Shown here piece after piece: positions 1-9,466 of a stretch of 64,000 bases of DNA (positions within the stretch are counted from its first letter, which is position 1; each line of letters begins with the position of its first letter). Under the pieces are notes generated by a model. That model had not been told where the DNA came from. It searched no databases and worked only from the letters and a program-made list of their open reading frames with translations. A program made the translations under genes and the position numbers. The stretch is from an uncultured Prolixibacteraceae bacterium (GTDB lineage Bacteria; Bacteroidota; Bacteroidia; Bacteroidales; Prolixibacteraceae): contig CALGIG010000132.1 of NCBI GenBank assembly GCA_937915865.1, forward strand, positions 62,001 to 126,000, given 5' to 3'.

Positions 1-490
1 GGAACATAACCCCGCTGTTGTTGGTGCATCCATAATAACAGTAAACTTTTCCGTCGGTATCGGCGAATACGGAAAAATCGCCAATAAGGGCCAATAAAGG
101 CGAATGGGCATATTCTTCCCATTTTCCATTGTCGGGGTTTTGAGTGCGGTAAATGGTGCCTGAAAACGATGAAAAAAAATAGAGCCAATTGCCAATAACC
201 GTTGCTGTTGGTTCTTTTTTATCCTGAAAAAGGTTGCCGGCTTCAATGAATTTCCACGAAAGCAAATCGGTTGAATTCCAGTAACCACCGGCATTTGTTG
301 CGAATAGATAGTATTTGTTGTTAAACAGTACAACTGTTGGGTCGCTAAGCGACTCGTTGCCCGAAGGTATGGTTGTAAACTGCTGGCCTAAAATCAAAGG
401 GTTACAATACGTTTGCCCTGAAACAGGTAAAACATGAATCAGAAGGGCAAACAACCCCATCAGGACAATTTTCGCCGGTGCTTTTCCCAT
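1..490 (-). CDS. Secreted GH43-like five-bladed beta-propeller protein (3' end cut by window)
   Basis: Reading leftward from an ATG at 490 gives about 163 codons that run off the window edge. Residues 1-26 form a signal peptide (MGKAPAK, a hydrophobic stretch, then VSGQ). The mature part begins YCNPL and carries SDPTVVLFNNKYYLF followed by WNSTDLLSWK. This pattern of an early Asp-Pro, a YYLF strand and a S-DLLSW strand is usual in GH43/GH32-type glycosidase propellers. The first Asp of SDP would be the general base if the protein is a true GH43. The C-terminal acid residues lie outside the window, so activity cannot be judged. A non-catalytic sugar-binding propeller is the alternative. Confidence 0.62.
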   Translation of the reverse strand, partial: MGKAPAKIVLMGLFALLIHVLPVSGQTYCNPLILGQQFTTIPSGNESLSDPTVVLFNNKYYLFATNAGGYWNSTDLLSWKFIEAGNLFQDKKEPTATVIGNWLYFFSSFSGTIYRTQNPDNGKWEEYAHSPLLALIGDFSVFADTDGKVYCYYGCTNNSGVMF

Positions 491-715
491 ACACAGCTAA
501 GCTAAAGCAAGTTTGGTATAAAAATAATCCGATTTTTTGGATTACCCGAATCCTGAAGTACAAAGTCGGGAAAATCACATCCAAAACCTAATGTCACAAA
601 CCATGAACCATTAGGTTCTATAACAGGATGGTAGAATTTAAATCGTCCGCAAGTAATGTTTTACAAAGCGAAACTCTTATTTCGGACGAAACAGCGCTAC
701 CAATCAATAGAACGG

Positions 716-1948
716 TTACGCTAATGCCTGTTCAATATCGGCAATCAAATCTTCGGCGCCTTCAATTCCTACCGAAAGCCGCATCATTCCGGGGCGAATG
801 TTCATTTTTAGCCGCTCTTCTTCAGGAATATCACAATAAATAGTCGAATACGGGTGAATAATCAGCGATTTGTTGTCGTTCAGGTTGGTAGCACGGCGTA
901 TTATTTTTAGTCGGTCCATAAATGTAAAGCATGTTTTCTGGTCTTCCAGGTCAAAAGTCATCACCGATCCCGGAATACCGCTGAATTGTTCGACGGCCAG
1001 ATCGTAGTACGGAGAATTTTTAAGTCCTGGATAATCAACGCGTTTAACAGCAGGATGGTTTTCGAAAAACTTGCCCAGCTTCATGCAGTTTTGGTAACAT
1101 CGCTCCACGCGAAGTTCGAGAATATCGAGCCCGGCAATCATGTAATTGGCAGTATGGGCAGTCATTGGCATACCCATATTGCGATAGTAGTTTTTCCTCA
1201 GCCTGGCGACAAATGCATCTTTCCCGAATTTCTTGGCAAACTCAACACAATTTGGATTTTTCTTCCAGTCGTACAAACCATTGTCAATCACAACGCCGCC
1301 AAAGGCGGTAGCGCCACCCGATATAAATTTGGTGGCCGACATAACTTCCACATGTACCCCCAGCGATTTAGAGTTAAACACAACCGGTGGGGTGATGGTT
1401 GAGTCGCAAATCAGTAAGATGTTGTGTTTATTGGCAATTTCGGACAACAGGCTTAAATCGGCAATTTCGAGCTGCGGGTTGGTCACTGTTTCAAGGTAAA
1501 TAGCCCGGGTATTTTCGTCGATTAGCGCTTCAATTAAATCGGTTTTGGTAGTATCAACAAATCGCGTTTCGACACCGTAAGCCGACAAACTTTGTTCGAA
1601 CAGCGAAAGCGTGTGCCCAAACAGATGGCTGCCCGAAATAATGTTATCGCCCTGTTTGCACACAGCAAGCATGGTCGACGAAATGGCAGCCATTCCCGAT
1701 GTTACGGCCAAAACATGGTGGGCTCCGGTCAAAACCCGCATTTTAGTTTCAAAAAATTCAACCGTAGGGTTGCTGGTGCGCGAGTAAACGTGAGCCGGAT
1801 ATTCGCCCCGGAAATTAGCTGCAATTTGTTCGGAGTTGGCGAAATCAAAAGCTACCGATTCGTAAACAGGGAAAGCCAGGGCGTTGTGCGGATCTTTCTT
1901 CGGGAATGGTATATTGAGCGAACGGGTTGTAAAATTTTTCATTTTCAA
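716..1948 (-). CDS. Cys/Met-metabolism PLP enzyme (O-acetylhomoserine sulfhydrylase / methionine gamma-lyase type)
   Basis: This 410-residue protein has the usual length and order of the trans-sulfuration fold type I family. The substrate-entry motif VYSRTSNPT is at about 54-62, the phosphate-binding SGMAA at 84-88, the ring-binding Asp near 182 (ICDSTITPP), and the Schiff-base lysine K207 in MSATKF. The family uses PLP to exchange or eliminate the gamma substituent of homoserine esters, cystathionine or methionine. The SATKF site and the long loop after it resemble sulfhydrylases and gamma-lyases more than cystathionine beta-lyase, but substrate cannot be fixed from sequence. It stands alone; neighbours on both sides are surface proteins. 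An internal ATG two codons downstream is an equally possible start. Confidence 0.85.
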   Translation of the reverse strand: MKMKNFTTRSLNIPFPKKDPHNALAFPVYESVAFDFANSEQIAANFRGEYPAHVYSRTSNPTVEFFETKMRVLTGAHHVLAVTSGMAAISSTMLAVCKQGDNIISGSHLFGHTLSLFEQSLSAYGVETRFVDTTKTDLIEALIDENTRAIYLETVTNPQLEIADLSLLSEIANKHNILLICDSTITPPVVFNSKSLGVHVEVMSATKFISGGATAFGGVVIDNGLYDWKKNPNCVEFAKKFGKDAFVARLRKNYYRNMGMPMTAHTANYMIAGLDILELRVERCYQNCMKLGKFFENHPAVKRVDYPGLKNSPYYDLAVEQFSGIPGSVMTFDLEDQKTCFTFMDRLKIIRRATNLNDNKSLIIHPYSTIYCDIPEEERLKMNIRPGMMRLSVGIEGAEDLIADIEQALA

Positions 1949-2157
1949 ACGATTATCAAATGCAGGCCGTATTTTGCCACACTTGTGTTTTTTATATCGA
2001 CAAAATTGATAAATAATTCAGAAAAAAGACATTCGCTTACCTACAAATACGAACGACCAATCCTGAATTAAAGTTTACGGAATATTTCGTCGATATTATT
2101 AACTCTCAGGTAGGGTAAAAGTTGATAGACTCGGATATTCAACAAAATTTAATTGTT

Positions 2158-3936
2158 ATGCGGAATCACAATAATATTTTGTTGTTGGCGGGTTTGTTTT
2201 TATTTGCGCTGTTCTCGTGTCAGAAAGATTCTGATTTGGAGAGCGAAGAAGAACAGGTTGACAATAGTCAGTCGACTGTCGACGAAACATTATCATCAAA
2301 CAGCGATGATCATGAAACTTCTGCCGATTATGTATGGGACAATTCAGAAGTAATACCGGTTGTTTTAAACGGTTCTTCAATAACTGTAAGCTCAAGTGGC
2401 GCAACGGCAAGTGGAGGTAAGTTAACCATTACATCAGCAGGGAACTATAGTTTCAGCGGTTCGCTTACCGACGGGCAGATTGTTGTAAACACAACCGATG
2501 CTGCAACAGTGCGTTTAATCCTGAATGGTGCAACAATTCACAGTTCGACAAGTGCGCCAATTTATATCAAGAGCTCTGCTAAAACAGTAATTGTACTGGC
2601 TGATAATACAACAAATAAACTCTCTGACGGAACAACTTATACCTATGATGTGGTTGCCGACGAAGAGCCTAATGCAACGATATTCAGTAAATCAAACCTT
2701 AGCATTTTCGGAAGCGGTTCGCTTACTATCGAAAGTAATTTCAACGATGCCATAAACACCAAAGACGGGTTAGTTATTAAAAGCGGTACACTTAATATTA
2801 CTTCAGCTGACGACGGAATCAGGGGAAAAGATTATGTGGTTATCCGCGATGGGAACATTACTATAAACAGTAAGGGCGACGGAATAAAGTCGGACAACGA
2901 CGAAAATACCGGCAAAGGTTATGTACTGATTGAAAAGGGGACCTTTGCGTTTACCACCGGAGCAGATGGTATCCAGGCTGAGACCGATGTATTAATCGAC
3001 GCAGGCAAATTTACTTTGACAACCGCAGGTGGAAGCAGCCAGACTATTGCAAGTACTTTATCGGCAAAAGCTATTAAAGGAGGTGCAAGCGTGATAATCG
3101 ACGATGGAACTTTTACAATTAATTCGGCTGACGATGCTTTGCATTCGAACGGGAGTATTGCAGTTAATGGAGGAACTTTTACCATTGCTACCGGCGACGA
3201 TGCTGTTCATGCTGATACGGCACTCGGGGTTAGCGGAGGTAATATCTTAATAACAAGGTGTTACGAAGGTCTGGAAAGTAAAACGATCATTATTAATAAG
3301 GGCGAAATACGCCTCACTGCCAGCGACGATGGCATCAACGGTTCGGATGGAACCAGTTCAACTACAGGAGGTGGAATGGGTGGATTTCCCGGTCAGGGTG
3401 GCGGTGGAATGTCGTCGGGAAATGCTTACTTCTACATGAACGGAGGTTATGTTTTTGTAAATGCCGGGGGCGATGGTGTAGATGTTAACGGATCGTGCGA
3501 AATGAATGGCGGGACTTTAATTGTAAATGGCCCTACTGATAATGGCAATGGTCCGCTCGATTATGATGGCACATTCAAAATTACTGGTGGTACATTATTG
3601 GCTGTTGGAAGTTCGGGCATGGCCCAGGCTCCCGGATCAAGCTCATCTCAGTATTCCATTTTATTAAACCTGAGTTCGGCAAAAACGGCAGGTACTTTGG
3701 TCCATTTCCAAACCAGCGATAGCAAAGAACTGTTCACCTTTGCCCCGGCTAAGAAATACCAGTCAATAGTTTATTCTTCATCTTCTATTTCAAACGGAAC
3801 ATCAGTAGATGTGTATTTCGGAGGTTCATCAACTGGTACGGTTAGTGACGGAATGTATACCGATGGTACTTATTCAGGCGGAACAAAGTACACCACCATA
3901 TCAGTTTCAGGAATAACAACAACAGTAACGCGATGA
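2158..3936 (+). CDS. Carbohydrate-binding lipoprotein, Cthe_2159-like (DUF4353) beta-helix
   Basis: The ATG at 2158 is preferred to an in-frame upstream codon at 2122 because it opens directly on a lipoprotein signal: basic MRNHNN, a hydrophobic core, and lipobox LFSC (Cys at about residue 21). A Ser/Asp/Glu-rich linker follows, then the Cthe_2159 opening (VWDNSEVIPVVLNGSSITV) and many short repeats of the type IKSGTLNITSADDGI, with Gly-Asp-Asp turns spaced like rungs of a right-handed beta-helix. A Gly-rich loop (GGGMGGFPGQGGGG) interrupts the repeats near two thirds of the length. The founding member binds polygalacturonate, so a cell-surface polysaccharide-binding role is inferred. The next gene starts 177 nt downstream behind its own promoter. 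Confidence 0.8.
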   Translation: MRNHNNILLLAGLFLFALFSCQKDSDLESEEEQVDNSQSTVDETLSSNSDDHETSADYVWDNSEVIPVVLNGSSITVSSSGATASGGKLTITSAGNYSFSGSLTDGQIVVNTTDAATVRLILNGATIHSSTSAPIYIKSSAKTVIVLADNTTNKLSDGTTYTYDVVADEEPNATIFSKSNLSIFGSGSLTIESNFNDAINTKDGLVIKSGTLNITSADDGIRGKDYVVIRDGNITINSKGDGIKSDNDENTGKGYVLIEKGTFAFTTGADGIQAETDVLIDAGKFTLTTAGGSSQTIASTLSAKAIKGGASVIIDDGTFTINSADDALHSNGSIAVNGGTFTIATGDDAVHADTALGVSGGNILITRCYEGLESKTIIINKGEIRLTASDDGINGSDGTSSTTGGGMGGFPGQGGGGMSSGNAYFYMNGGYVFVNAGGDGVDVNGSCEMNGGTLIVNGPTDNGNGPLDYDGTFKITGGTLLAVGSSGMAQAPGSSSSQYSILLNLSSAKTAGTLVHFQTSDSKELFTFAPAKKYQSIVYSSSSISNGTSVDVYFGGSSTGTVSDGMYTDGTYSGGTKYTTISVSGITTTVTR

Positions 3937-4024
3937 TAATTAGGTTCATGTTTCTTCGGTTTAGCTTTTGATTCGCGAAAACGTCAGGTTTTTCAAAAAG
4001 CTGAGTTAAACCATTCATTATTTT

Positions 4025-4081
4025 TATCTTTGGACAAAAGTTAGAATTGAGATCGGTAGCCTGCACGTAGGTACCGATCTC
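4025..4081 (+). promoter_or_regulatory. -7 box (TATCTTTG) followed by a strong 5'-leader hairpin
   Basis: TATCTTTG at 4025-4032 fits the Bacteroidota -7 consensus TAnnTTTG; no clear -33 TTTG is seen. The predicted start of transcription is near 4039. Just downstream, 4049-4058 (GAGATCGGTA) pairs perfectly with 4072-4081, with three further pairs after a one-base bulge (CCT/AGG). The hairpin therefore lies either in the leader of the DUF4159 gene or at the end of the preceding transcript; it has only a weak T run (TTGTTT). Confidence 0.5.
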
Positions 4082-4113
4082 TTGTTTAACTGCAAGTTTT
4101 ACTTTTATTGAAG

Positions 4114-4764
4114 ATGAAAATTGTTTTTTTTATAATGATATTCTTGCCATTACTGGCTTTTACACAAGCTAAATCGGTAAAAATTGCTGTTATGAAATAT
4201 AATGGCGGCGGCGACTGGTACTCGAACCCAACCTCGGTTCCAAACCTGATAGCTTTTTGCAACGATAACCTGAAGACCAATATCGATCCGGAGCCTGGTA
4301 CTGTTGAACCTGGAAGCCCGGAATTGTTCAATTACGCTTATGTCGATTTAACCGGGCACGGCAATGTATTTTTTTCTGAAGCAGAAGCTGCCAATTTACG
4401 GAAATACCTGGAAGGTGGTGGTTTTTTGCAGATTTCAGATAATTACGGTATCGACCAGTTTATTCGCCGCGAAATGAAAAAGGTTTTTCCTGAATTGGAT
4501 TTTGTTGAACTTCCGTTTAGTCATCCTATATATCACCAGAAATACCAATTTCCTAACGGACTGCCCAAAATTCACGAGCACGACAACAAACCTGCACAGG
4601 GATTTGGACTAATATACAAAGGCCGGCTGGTATGCTTTTACAATTACGAGTGCGACCTTGGCGATGGCTGGGAAGACCGCTCGGTGCATAATGATCCAGA
4701 AGATATTCGCCAAAAAGCTCTTCAAATGGGAGCGAACATCATTTCGTACGTGTTTAATCAGTGA
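4114..4764 (+). CDS. DUF4159 domain secreted protein
   Basis: The start is taken at ATG 4114 (MKIVFFIMIFLPLLAFTQA), which gives a clean signal peptide ending TQA and a 216-residue protein. The body matches the DUF4159 pattern: VKIAVMKYNGGGDWYSNPTSVPNL at the start of the domain, then DLTGHGNVFFS, LRKYLEGGGFLQISDNYG and GLIYKGRLVCFYNYECDLGDGW. DUF4159 has a glutamine-amidotransferase-like (GATase1/flavodoxin-type) fold and is usually found beside MoxR/vWA/DUF58 genes; none of these is here, so this copy is an isolated exported form. Function unknown. Confidence 0.8.
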   Translation: MKIVFFIMIFLPLLAFTQAKSVKIAVMKYNGGGDWYSNPTSVPNLIAFCNDNLKTNIDPEPGTVEPGSPELFNYAYVDLTGHGNVFFSEAEAANLRKYLEGGGFLQISDNYGIDQFIRREMKKVFPELDFVELPFSHPIYHQKYQFPNGLPKIHEHDNKPAQGFGLIYKGRLVCFYNYECDLGDGWEDRSVHNDPEDIRQKALQMGANIISYVFNQ

Positions 4765-4782
4765 TTTTTGGGTGAAGAGATC

Positions 4783-4977
4783 CAGGGAAATCGCTTTTAA
4801 AGATCAACCGGGAAATACTTGATAGATTTTCCTTGTACTCACCCCGTCGCATCTGCGATGCGCCACCCCTCTCTCACGAGAGAGGGGAAATCCCGAGCTT
4901 GCGAGGGATGGGGTGAGTTCCGAATAACAAAAAACACAGATCAATGATTCACCTATAACTTAAAAACGATTTCCCTG
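4783..4977. repeat. MITE-like element with 18-bp inverted ends and a cloverleaf core
   Basis: The ends CAGGGAAATCGCTTTTAA (4783-4800) and TTAAAAACGATTTCCCTG (4960-4977) are inverted repeats matching at 17 of 18 positions. Inside, 4837-4845 (ACTCACCCC) pairs with 4910-4918 and encloses smaller hairpins, including a perfect stem around CTCTCTCACGAGAGAG and one around CGCATCTGCGATGCG. There is no coding capacity. A degenerate copy of the core is seen at 36363-36453. This architecture suggests a non-autonomous mobile repeat. No target duplication was recognised. Confidence 0.55.
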
Positions 4978-5000
4978 TGAAGACATCGGATTTCTGAAAC

Positions 5001-5334
5001 TTATTCGTTTCTTTTCCTTATTTCTTCAGGATTCTGTCGTGAGTCAAAAACATCGGTTATGTAAACTTCATGTTTTTTGTAAATTATCTTATAGTTGCCA
5101 CGGATAATGCTTTGGTGACCTTCATTTAAATTTATATGAATATCCTTTTCGTTGCCAAACGCTGAATGAAGCGCATCGGCCTAGGCCGGTGAGCCGAAAA
5201 ACAAGTGAAGACGGCTTTAGTTGCGGTCGTTTTAATGATGAATTAATCAATTCTTCAACTTGACTAAATATTTCCTCATCATTTAGAATCATCAACTGTT
5301 CGATGATATTGAGTTTCCTTTCCTTAATATTCAA
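5001..5334 (-). pseudogene. Fused remnant of a RelE/ParE-type toxin-antitoxin pair
   Basis: Leftward from a TTG at 5334 the frame encodes an antitoxin-like helical start (MNIKERKLNIIEQLMILND, then EEIFSQVEELINSSL). In another frame, ending at the TAA at 5001, about 60 codons encode the typical C-terminal half of a RelE/ParE toxin (IIRGNYKIIYKKHEVYITDV, then FDSRQNPEEIRK). The antitoxin C-terminus and toxin N-terminus are missing, and the join at 5177-5188 holds a perfect 12-bp palindrome, CGGCCTAGGCCG. This is best read as a deleted, dead module. Expression of a small fusion peptide cannot be excluded. Confidence 0.7.
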
Positions 5335-5477
5335 CTGTTTCCTTTTTTTTATTCAAAGTTAAATCTTTTGAAGATTGTTGTAAATACGAGATTAGTTCAA
5401 TCTGATCCAGTTGTTCAACTATTTTGGTTTAATGAGTGTTTTTATTTTTACTTTTGAATCTACATCAAATAACTGCT

Positions 5478-8153
5478 ATGAATAGTTCAAGACTGTTTTT
5501 TTTATTTTGCCTTGTCGGGTTTCCTTTTTTTGTTTTTGCTCAGCCCGTTAAAAAAACAAAGGAACAAGCTAAACACGATTCGTCGTACGATTTCAAGACG
5601 ATGTCGCCAACCGAAAATCCTTACTTTTTGCCATACAATCGCTGGATTTTACCGGCAGGAACGCAGGTGTATTTTGGCAATCCATCGCAGGAAAACCACG
5701 CTATGGATGTGGCGCTTTCGCCCGACGGCCAATGGGTGGCAGTGGAAGGACGATATGAAATAGTCATTCTTTCAGCCGAAACTGGTAAACTTGAAGCCAA
5801 TCTTCAGTTGACAGGTTTGGTTGAAAAGCAAAGCCTGATGAACACCTTCGCCGGAATATGCTGGCTTCAGGAAAATAATCAGTCTAAACTTTTTTGGGGT
5901 GCGGTTGGTAATAAAGGTTTTTCGTATGTGCTTTCGGCTTCCTGGGATGGAAAGAAATTGGCCGGAGCTGATCCAATTCTTTTTGAGAAGGAAGAGCCTG
6001 CCGAGACGGCTTTGGTCAATGAAGTTCTGGCTGCAAACGAATCGGGAAAAAATTACCTGTATGTGGTACTAAACGGAACAAACAAGGTTGTAAAATACGA
6101 TTTGGCTGACAAAACTTCAGTCTGGAAAAGTGATGTTGGCGTGGCTCCGTTCGGAATAACCAAAGCAAACGGCAAAATTTATGTAACCAACTGGGCAGGC
6201 TCGGCGCCTGATAAAACAGATATGAATGTGGCCGGCGTTCCCTGGGGTAGCGCCAAAGTTGATTCACGTACCGGTGCAACGCGCGAAGGAACAGTTTTTG
6301 TTTTAAACCCGGCAACTGGTAAAGTGTTAAAAGAAATTGTGGTTGGGCTCCATCCGAACGATATAATTGCCGGCGCAGATGGTAAAACAGTTTTTGTATC
6401 GAATGCCAACAGCGACAATGTGAGTGTAATTTCTACTGAAAAAGATGAGGTCGCTGAAACCATTTCGGTACGGTTAAATTCTGAAAAAAATGAGTTTTGG
6501 GGCGATTCACCTAATGGACTGGGCCTTTCGAAAGACCGAAAAACTTTGTATGTAGCCAACGGTATGGACAACGCACTGGCCGTTGTTGAACTGGGGCAAA
6601 AAGCTGGTGGAAATCCTTCTAAAGAAACCAGTAAAGTGAAAGGGTTTATTCCTACCGAAGCTTATCCTGGAGCAGTAATTGAGACTGTGAATAAAAAACT
6701 GTTTGTTGCCAATATTGAAGCCGAAAGCGCCAAAATTTCTACACAGGCACAAGGTTCACTAAAACTTTCTTATAATTCACATAAGCAAACTGCATCAGTT
6801 TCAGTAATCGCAGTCCCTGATGAAAAGCAACTGAAAGAATATACCAAAACGGTTGAGCAATCGAACCAGCTTTTTCGTTTGGCTTTGCTCGAAAAGATGC
6901 CACGGAAAAATATGGCCCCTGTTTGTGTTCCTGAACGTATAGGAGAACCTTCGGTTTTTAAGCATGTTTTGTACATCATTAAAGAAAACCGTACGTACGA
7001 CCAAATTTTGGGCGATGTAAAAAAAGGCGACGGCGACTCGACTCTGACCGTTTTTGGCAAGCAGATTACTCCAAACACCCATGCGCTGGTCGATCAGTTT
7101 ATGTTGCTCGATAATTTCTATGTCTCCGGGAAATGTTCGGCTGAAGGGCACCAGTGGACTGATGCTTCTATTGTAACCGACTATGTTGAAAAGGATGTTC
7201 GTGCCTGGATTCGCAGTTATCCGCATGTTCAGGAAGACGCACTTGTTTATACTCCTGCCGGTTTTATCTGGGACAATGCCATTAAGCATGGCAAAAATGT
7301 TCGCATTTATGGCGAAGCCTCAACTCCGCAATATGACGAGAAGCACACATGGACAAGTATTTATCATACTTTTTTGAATAACGAAAAATTTGAATTTACA
7401 AATCACACCACCATTAAACCGGTTGAAGCCATTCTCAGTCAAACTTATCCTTCGTATGACGATCATCGCATACCTGATGCCTTGCGCGCTAAAGCATTTA
7501 TCGATGAGCTTAAAAAATATGAAAGTATGGAAGGCGACCAGTTGCCCGAATTGATGGTGATGGCTTTACCCAACGACCACACCGGCGGAACTCGGCCAGG
7601 CTTGCCAACTCCGCGAGCCATGGTTGCCGACAACGATCTGGCCTTGGGGCATATCATTGAAGCCCTCAGCAAAAGCCGTTTTTGGAAAAATACAGTTGTT
7701 TTTGTTACTGAAGACGACTCGCAAGGTGGATGGGACCATGTTTCGGCCTACCGGACCGTGGGAATGGTGATTAGTCCATACTCGCGTACAGGTACCGTAA
7801 TTCGGGCAAACTACAATCAGCCGTCGATGGTGAGAACTATTGAGCAGATTTTGGGTATGCAACCCATGAATATTATGGATGCCACTGCCAAACCCATGTT
7901 CGACTGTTTTGTATCGAACCCAGATTTAACGCCTTATGAGGTTGTAAAAAACCAGATTCCGCTTGATGAAATGAACCCGCCACTTTCGGCATTGAAAGGT
8001 GAGGCTTTGCACTTCGCAAAAAAAAGCATGGAACCACAGTTCGATGGTATTGATTCGGGCGATGACCAGCTTTTCAACCGAATTATCTGGTACGCTATGA
8101 AAGAAAAGTCTAAATTTCCGAAACGCTATTGCGGAAAAGATGACGATGATTAA
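5478..8153 (+). CDS. Secreted YncE-type beta-propeller / phosphoesterase fusion
   Basis: The ATG at 5478 opens a signal peptide (MNSSRLFFLFCLVGFPFFVF, then AQ), giving 891 residues. Residues ~60-480 form a YVTN/YncE-like beta-propeller (repeats such as AFGITKANGKIYVTNWAGS and KTVFVSNANSDNVSVI). Residues ~500-870 belong to the phosphoesterase family of phospholipase C/acid phosphatase type: ENRTYDQILGD near the domain start supplies the metal-site residues, followed by CSAEGHQWTD, MALPNDHTGG and VTEDDSQGGWDHV, which carry the Asp and His ligands of an alkaline-phosphatase-like site. All visible metal-ligand motifs are intact. The protein is expected in the periplasm or outside. The natural substrate is unknown. 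Confidence 0.85.
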   Translation: MNSSRLFFLFCLVGFPFFVFAQPVKKTKEQAKHDSSYDFKTMSPTENPYFLPYNRWILPAGTQVYFGNPSQENHAMDVALSPDGQWVAVEGRYEIVILSAETGKLEANLQLTGLVEKQSLMNTFAGICWLQENNQSKLFWGAVGNKGFSYVLSASWDGKKLAGADPILFEKEEPAETALVNEVLAANESGKNYLYVVLNGTNKVVKYDLADKTSVWKSDVGVAPFGITKANGKIYVTNWAGSAPDKTDMNVAGVPWGSAKVDSRTGATREGTVFVLNPATGKVLKEIVVGLHPNDIIAGADGKTVFVSNANSDNVSVISTEKDEVAETISVRLNSEKNEFWGDSPNGLGLSKDRKTLYVANGMDNALAVVELGQKAGGNPSKETSKVKGFIPTEAYPGAVIETVNKKLFVANIEAESAKISTQAQGSLKLSYNSHKQTASVSVIAVPDEKQLKEYTKTVEQSNQLFRLALLEKMPRKNMAPVCVPERIGEPSVFKHVLYIIKENRTYDQILGDVKKGDGDSTLTVFGKQITPNTHALVDQFMLLDNFYVSGKCSAEGHQWTDASIVTDYVEKDVRAWIRSYPHVQEDALVYTPAGFIWDNAIKHGKNVRIYGEASTPQYDEKHTWTSIYHTFLNNEKFEFTNHTTIKPVEAILSQTYPSYDDHRIPDALRAKAFIDELKKYESMEGDQLPELMVMALPNDHTGGTRPGLPTPRAMVADNDLALGHIIEALSKSRFWKNTVVFVTEDDSQGGWDHVSAYRTVGMVISPYSRTGTVIRANYNQPSMVRTIEQILGMQPMNIMDATAKPMFDCFVSNPDLTPYEVVKNQIPLDEMNPPLSALKGEALHFAKKSMEPQFDGIDSGDDQLFNRIIWYAMKEKSKFPKRYCGKDDDD

Positions 8154-8155
8154 AG

Positions 8156-8407
8156 ATTGAAGTTCGTAAGCTTTATCAGAAAGTAATTGGCATTTTTCTA
8201 AATGACGTTCAGCGAAAGGAAGACAACAACATTAGTTATACACTGGTTTCTGGCCTTTTTATGGTCTATTCCAGATTTTTGACTGAATTGGAAGGAATTT
8301 ATTACTTCGATTCACCATTAAATGCACTAAAAGAGCCTTTCAACAAGTATATGAGACCTTTTTCAGAATTGGTAACAAAAGATATCTGGAGTTTGCTATC
8401 CACGTAG
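8156..8407 (+). pseudogene. Headless ORF remnant of unknown family beside a DNA methyltransferase
   Basis: After the phosphoesterase stop an open frame of about 83 codons runs to TAG at 8405-8407 with no usable start; the same frame is closed upstream at 8147. The translation reads like real protein (EVRKLYQKVIGIFLNDVQ, ISYTLVSGLFMVYSRFLTEL, MRPFSELVTKDIWSLLST). It overlaps the 3' end of the methyltransferase gene by 12 nt on the opposite strand. I do not recognise the family. Being a fragment converging on a methyltransferase, it may be the tail of a lost restriction enzyme, but that is only a guess from position. Confidence 0.45.
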
Positions 8408-9466
8408 TTTCGATCTTCTTTTTTGGGATTCTATTTCATCTTTTGCCAGTAAAATCCTGTTGATGTGATCTTTATTGGTTAATCTGCTTTTTATAATCTC
8501 GCAATATTCTGTTTCCAGTTCAGTTCCGAGCCATTTGCGTTTGTATGCTTCAGCAACAGCGTAAGTAGTTCCTGATCCACCAAACGGATCGAGGATTACA
8601 CTATCGGGATTAGATGAAGAAAGAATTACTTTTCGCAATAGTTCCACTGGTTTTTGGGTTAAATGACCAGTTTTTTCCCACGATCCGTTTGATATTGTTG
8701 GGATTTCAAAAACATCTTTTGGCTTTGCTCCCAGCGGATTAGGAGTCCATTCGTAGTTCGTCTTCTTGCCGTTTGCAAATTGCGATGTTTCTGCTTGTCC
8801 GCGTTCTGGATATTTTAATGTGTGTTCGTTGTATGGAATTCTTACCTCATCGATATTGAAAATAAAATCCTTACTTTTTCGCAGGTGCAAAATACTTTCG
8901 TGCGAACGTCCCCAATCGCTTCCCAGGTTTCCTTTGTTCCGATAAAACCATACTAACCATTTGCAACCCTGAAAAAGATTTGATGTGCTCCACTTTAAAT
9001 CGGCAAGAATTTCGGAAAAACCACAGATGTACAACGAACCGGTTTTCTTCAGTACCCGATGGGCCTCTTTTATCCACATTATGCTCCATTCAACGTATTC
9101 TTTCTGAGACGAGAATGTGTCCCATTCCGCTTTTTTAATGTTGTACGGAGGATCGGCAAAGATTAGGTCGACCGACTCATTTTCCAAGGTTTTTAAAAAT
9201 TCTATGGCATCATGTTGATATAGTTTTCCAAATTCTGTTTCAAAATAAGGTTCAGCTTCTAGTTCCAAAAAATTCGGATTGTAATACTTTAATTCTAGCT
9301 GTAACTCTTCAACCATCTCTAATACAATATTTTCAGGATAAACCCGATAATTATTTATAGGATGCCTGATACTTTCAAATTTTTTAGATTTATCCCATCT
9401 TCTCAAGGTCTCACTACTCACACCCAGCATTTTAGCAGCTTCTCCAACTTTTATGCATTTTCCCAT
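8396..9466 (-). CDS. DNA adenine-type methyltransferase with N-terminal MerR-like helix-turn-helix
   Basis: The ATG at 9466 is preferred to a TTG at 9490. Residues 1-50 form a MerR/excisionase-type DNA-binding helix-turn-helix (IKVGEAAKMLGVSSETLRRW). The rest is a beta-class N6-adenine/N4-cytosine methyltransferase: catalytic motif IV FADPPYN at about residue 105 comes before AdoMet-binding motif I LDPFGGSGTT at about 305, with a variable target-recognition part between. The DPPY form usually means N6-adenine methylation. The fused HTH is unusual for plain restriction-system enzymes and may help site recognition. No intact restriction gene is adjacent, so it may be an orphan methylase or the survivor of a decayed pair. 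Confidence 0.85.
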   Translation of the reverse strand: MGKCIKVGEAAKMLGVSSETLRRWDKSKKFESIRHPINNYRVYPENIVLEMVEELQLELKYYNPNFLELEAEPYFETEFGKLYQHDAIEFLKTLENESVDLIFADPPYNIKKAEWDTFSSQKEYVEWSIMWIKEAHRVLKKTGSLYICGFSEILADLKWSTSNLFQGCKWLVWFYRNKGNLGSDWGRSHESILHLRKSKDFIFNIDEVRIPYNEHTLKYPERGQAETSQFANGKKTNYEWTPNPLGAKPKDVFEIPTISNGSWEKTGHLTQKPVELLRKVILSSSNPDSVILDPFGGSGTTYAVAEAYKRKWLGTELETEYCEIIKSRLTNKDHINRILLAKDEIESQKRRSKLRG

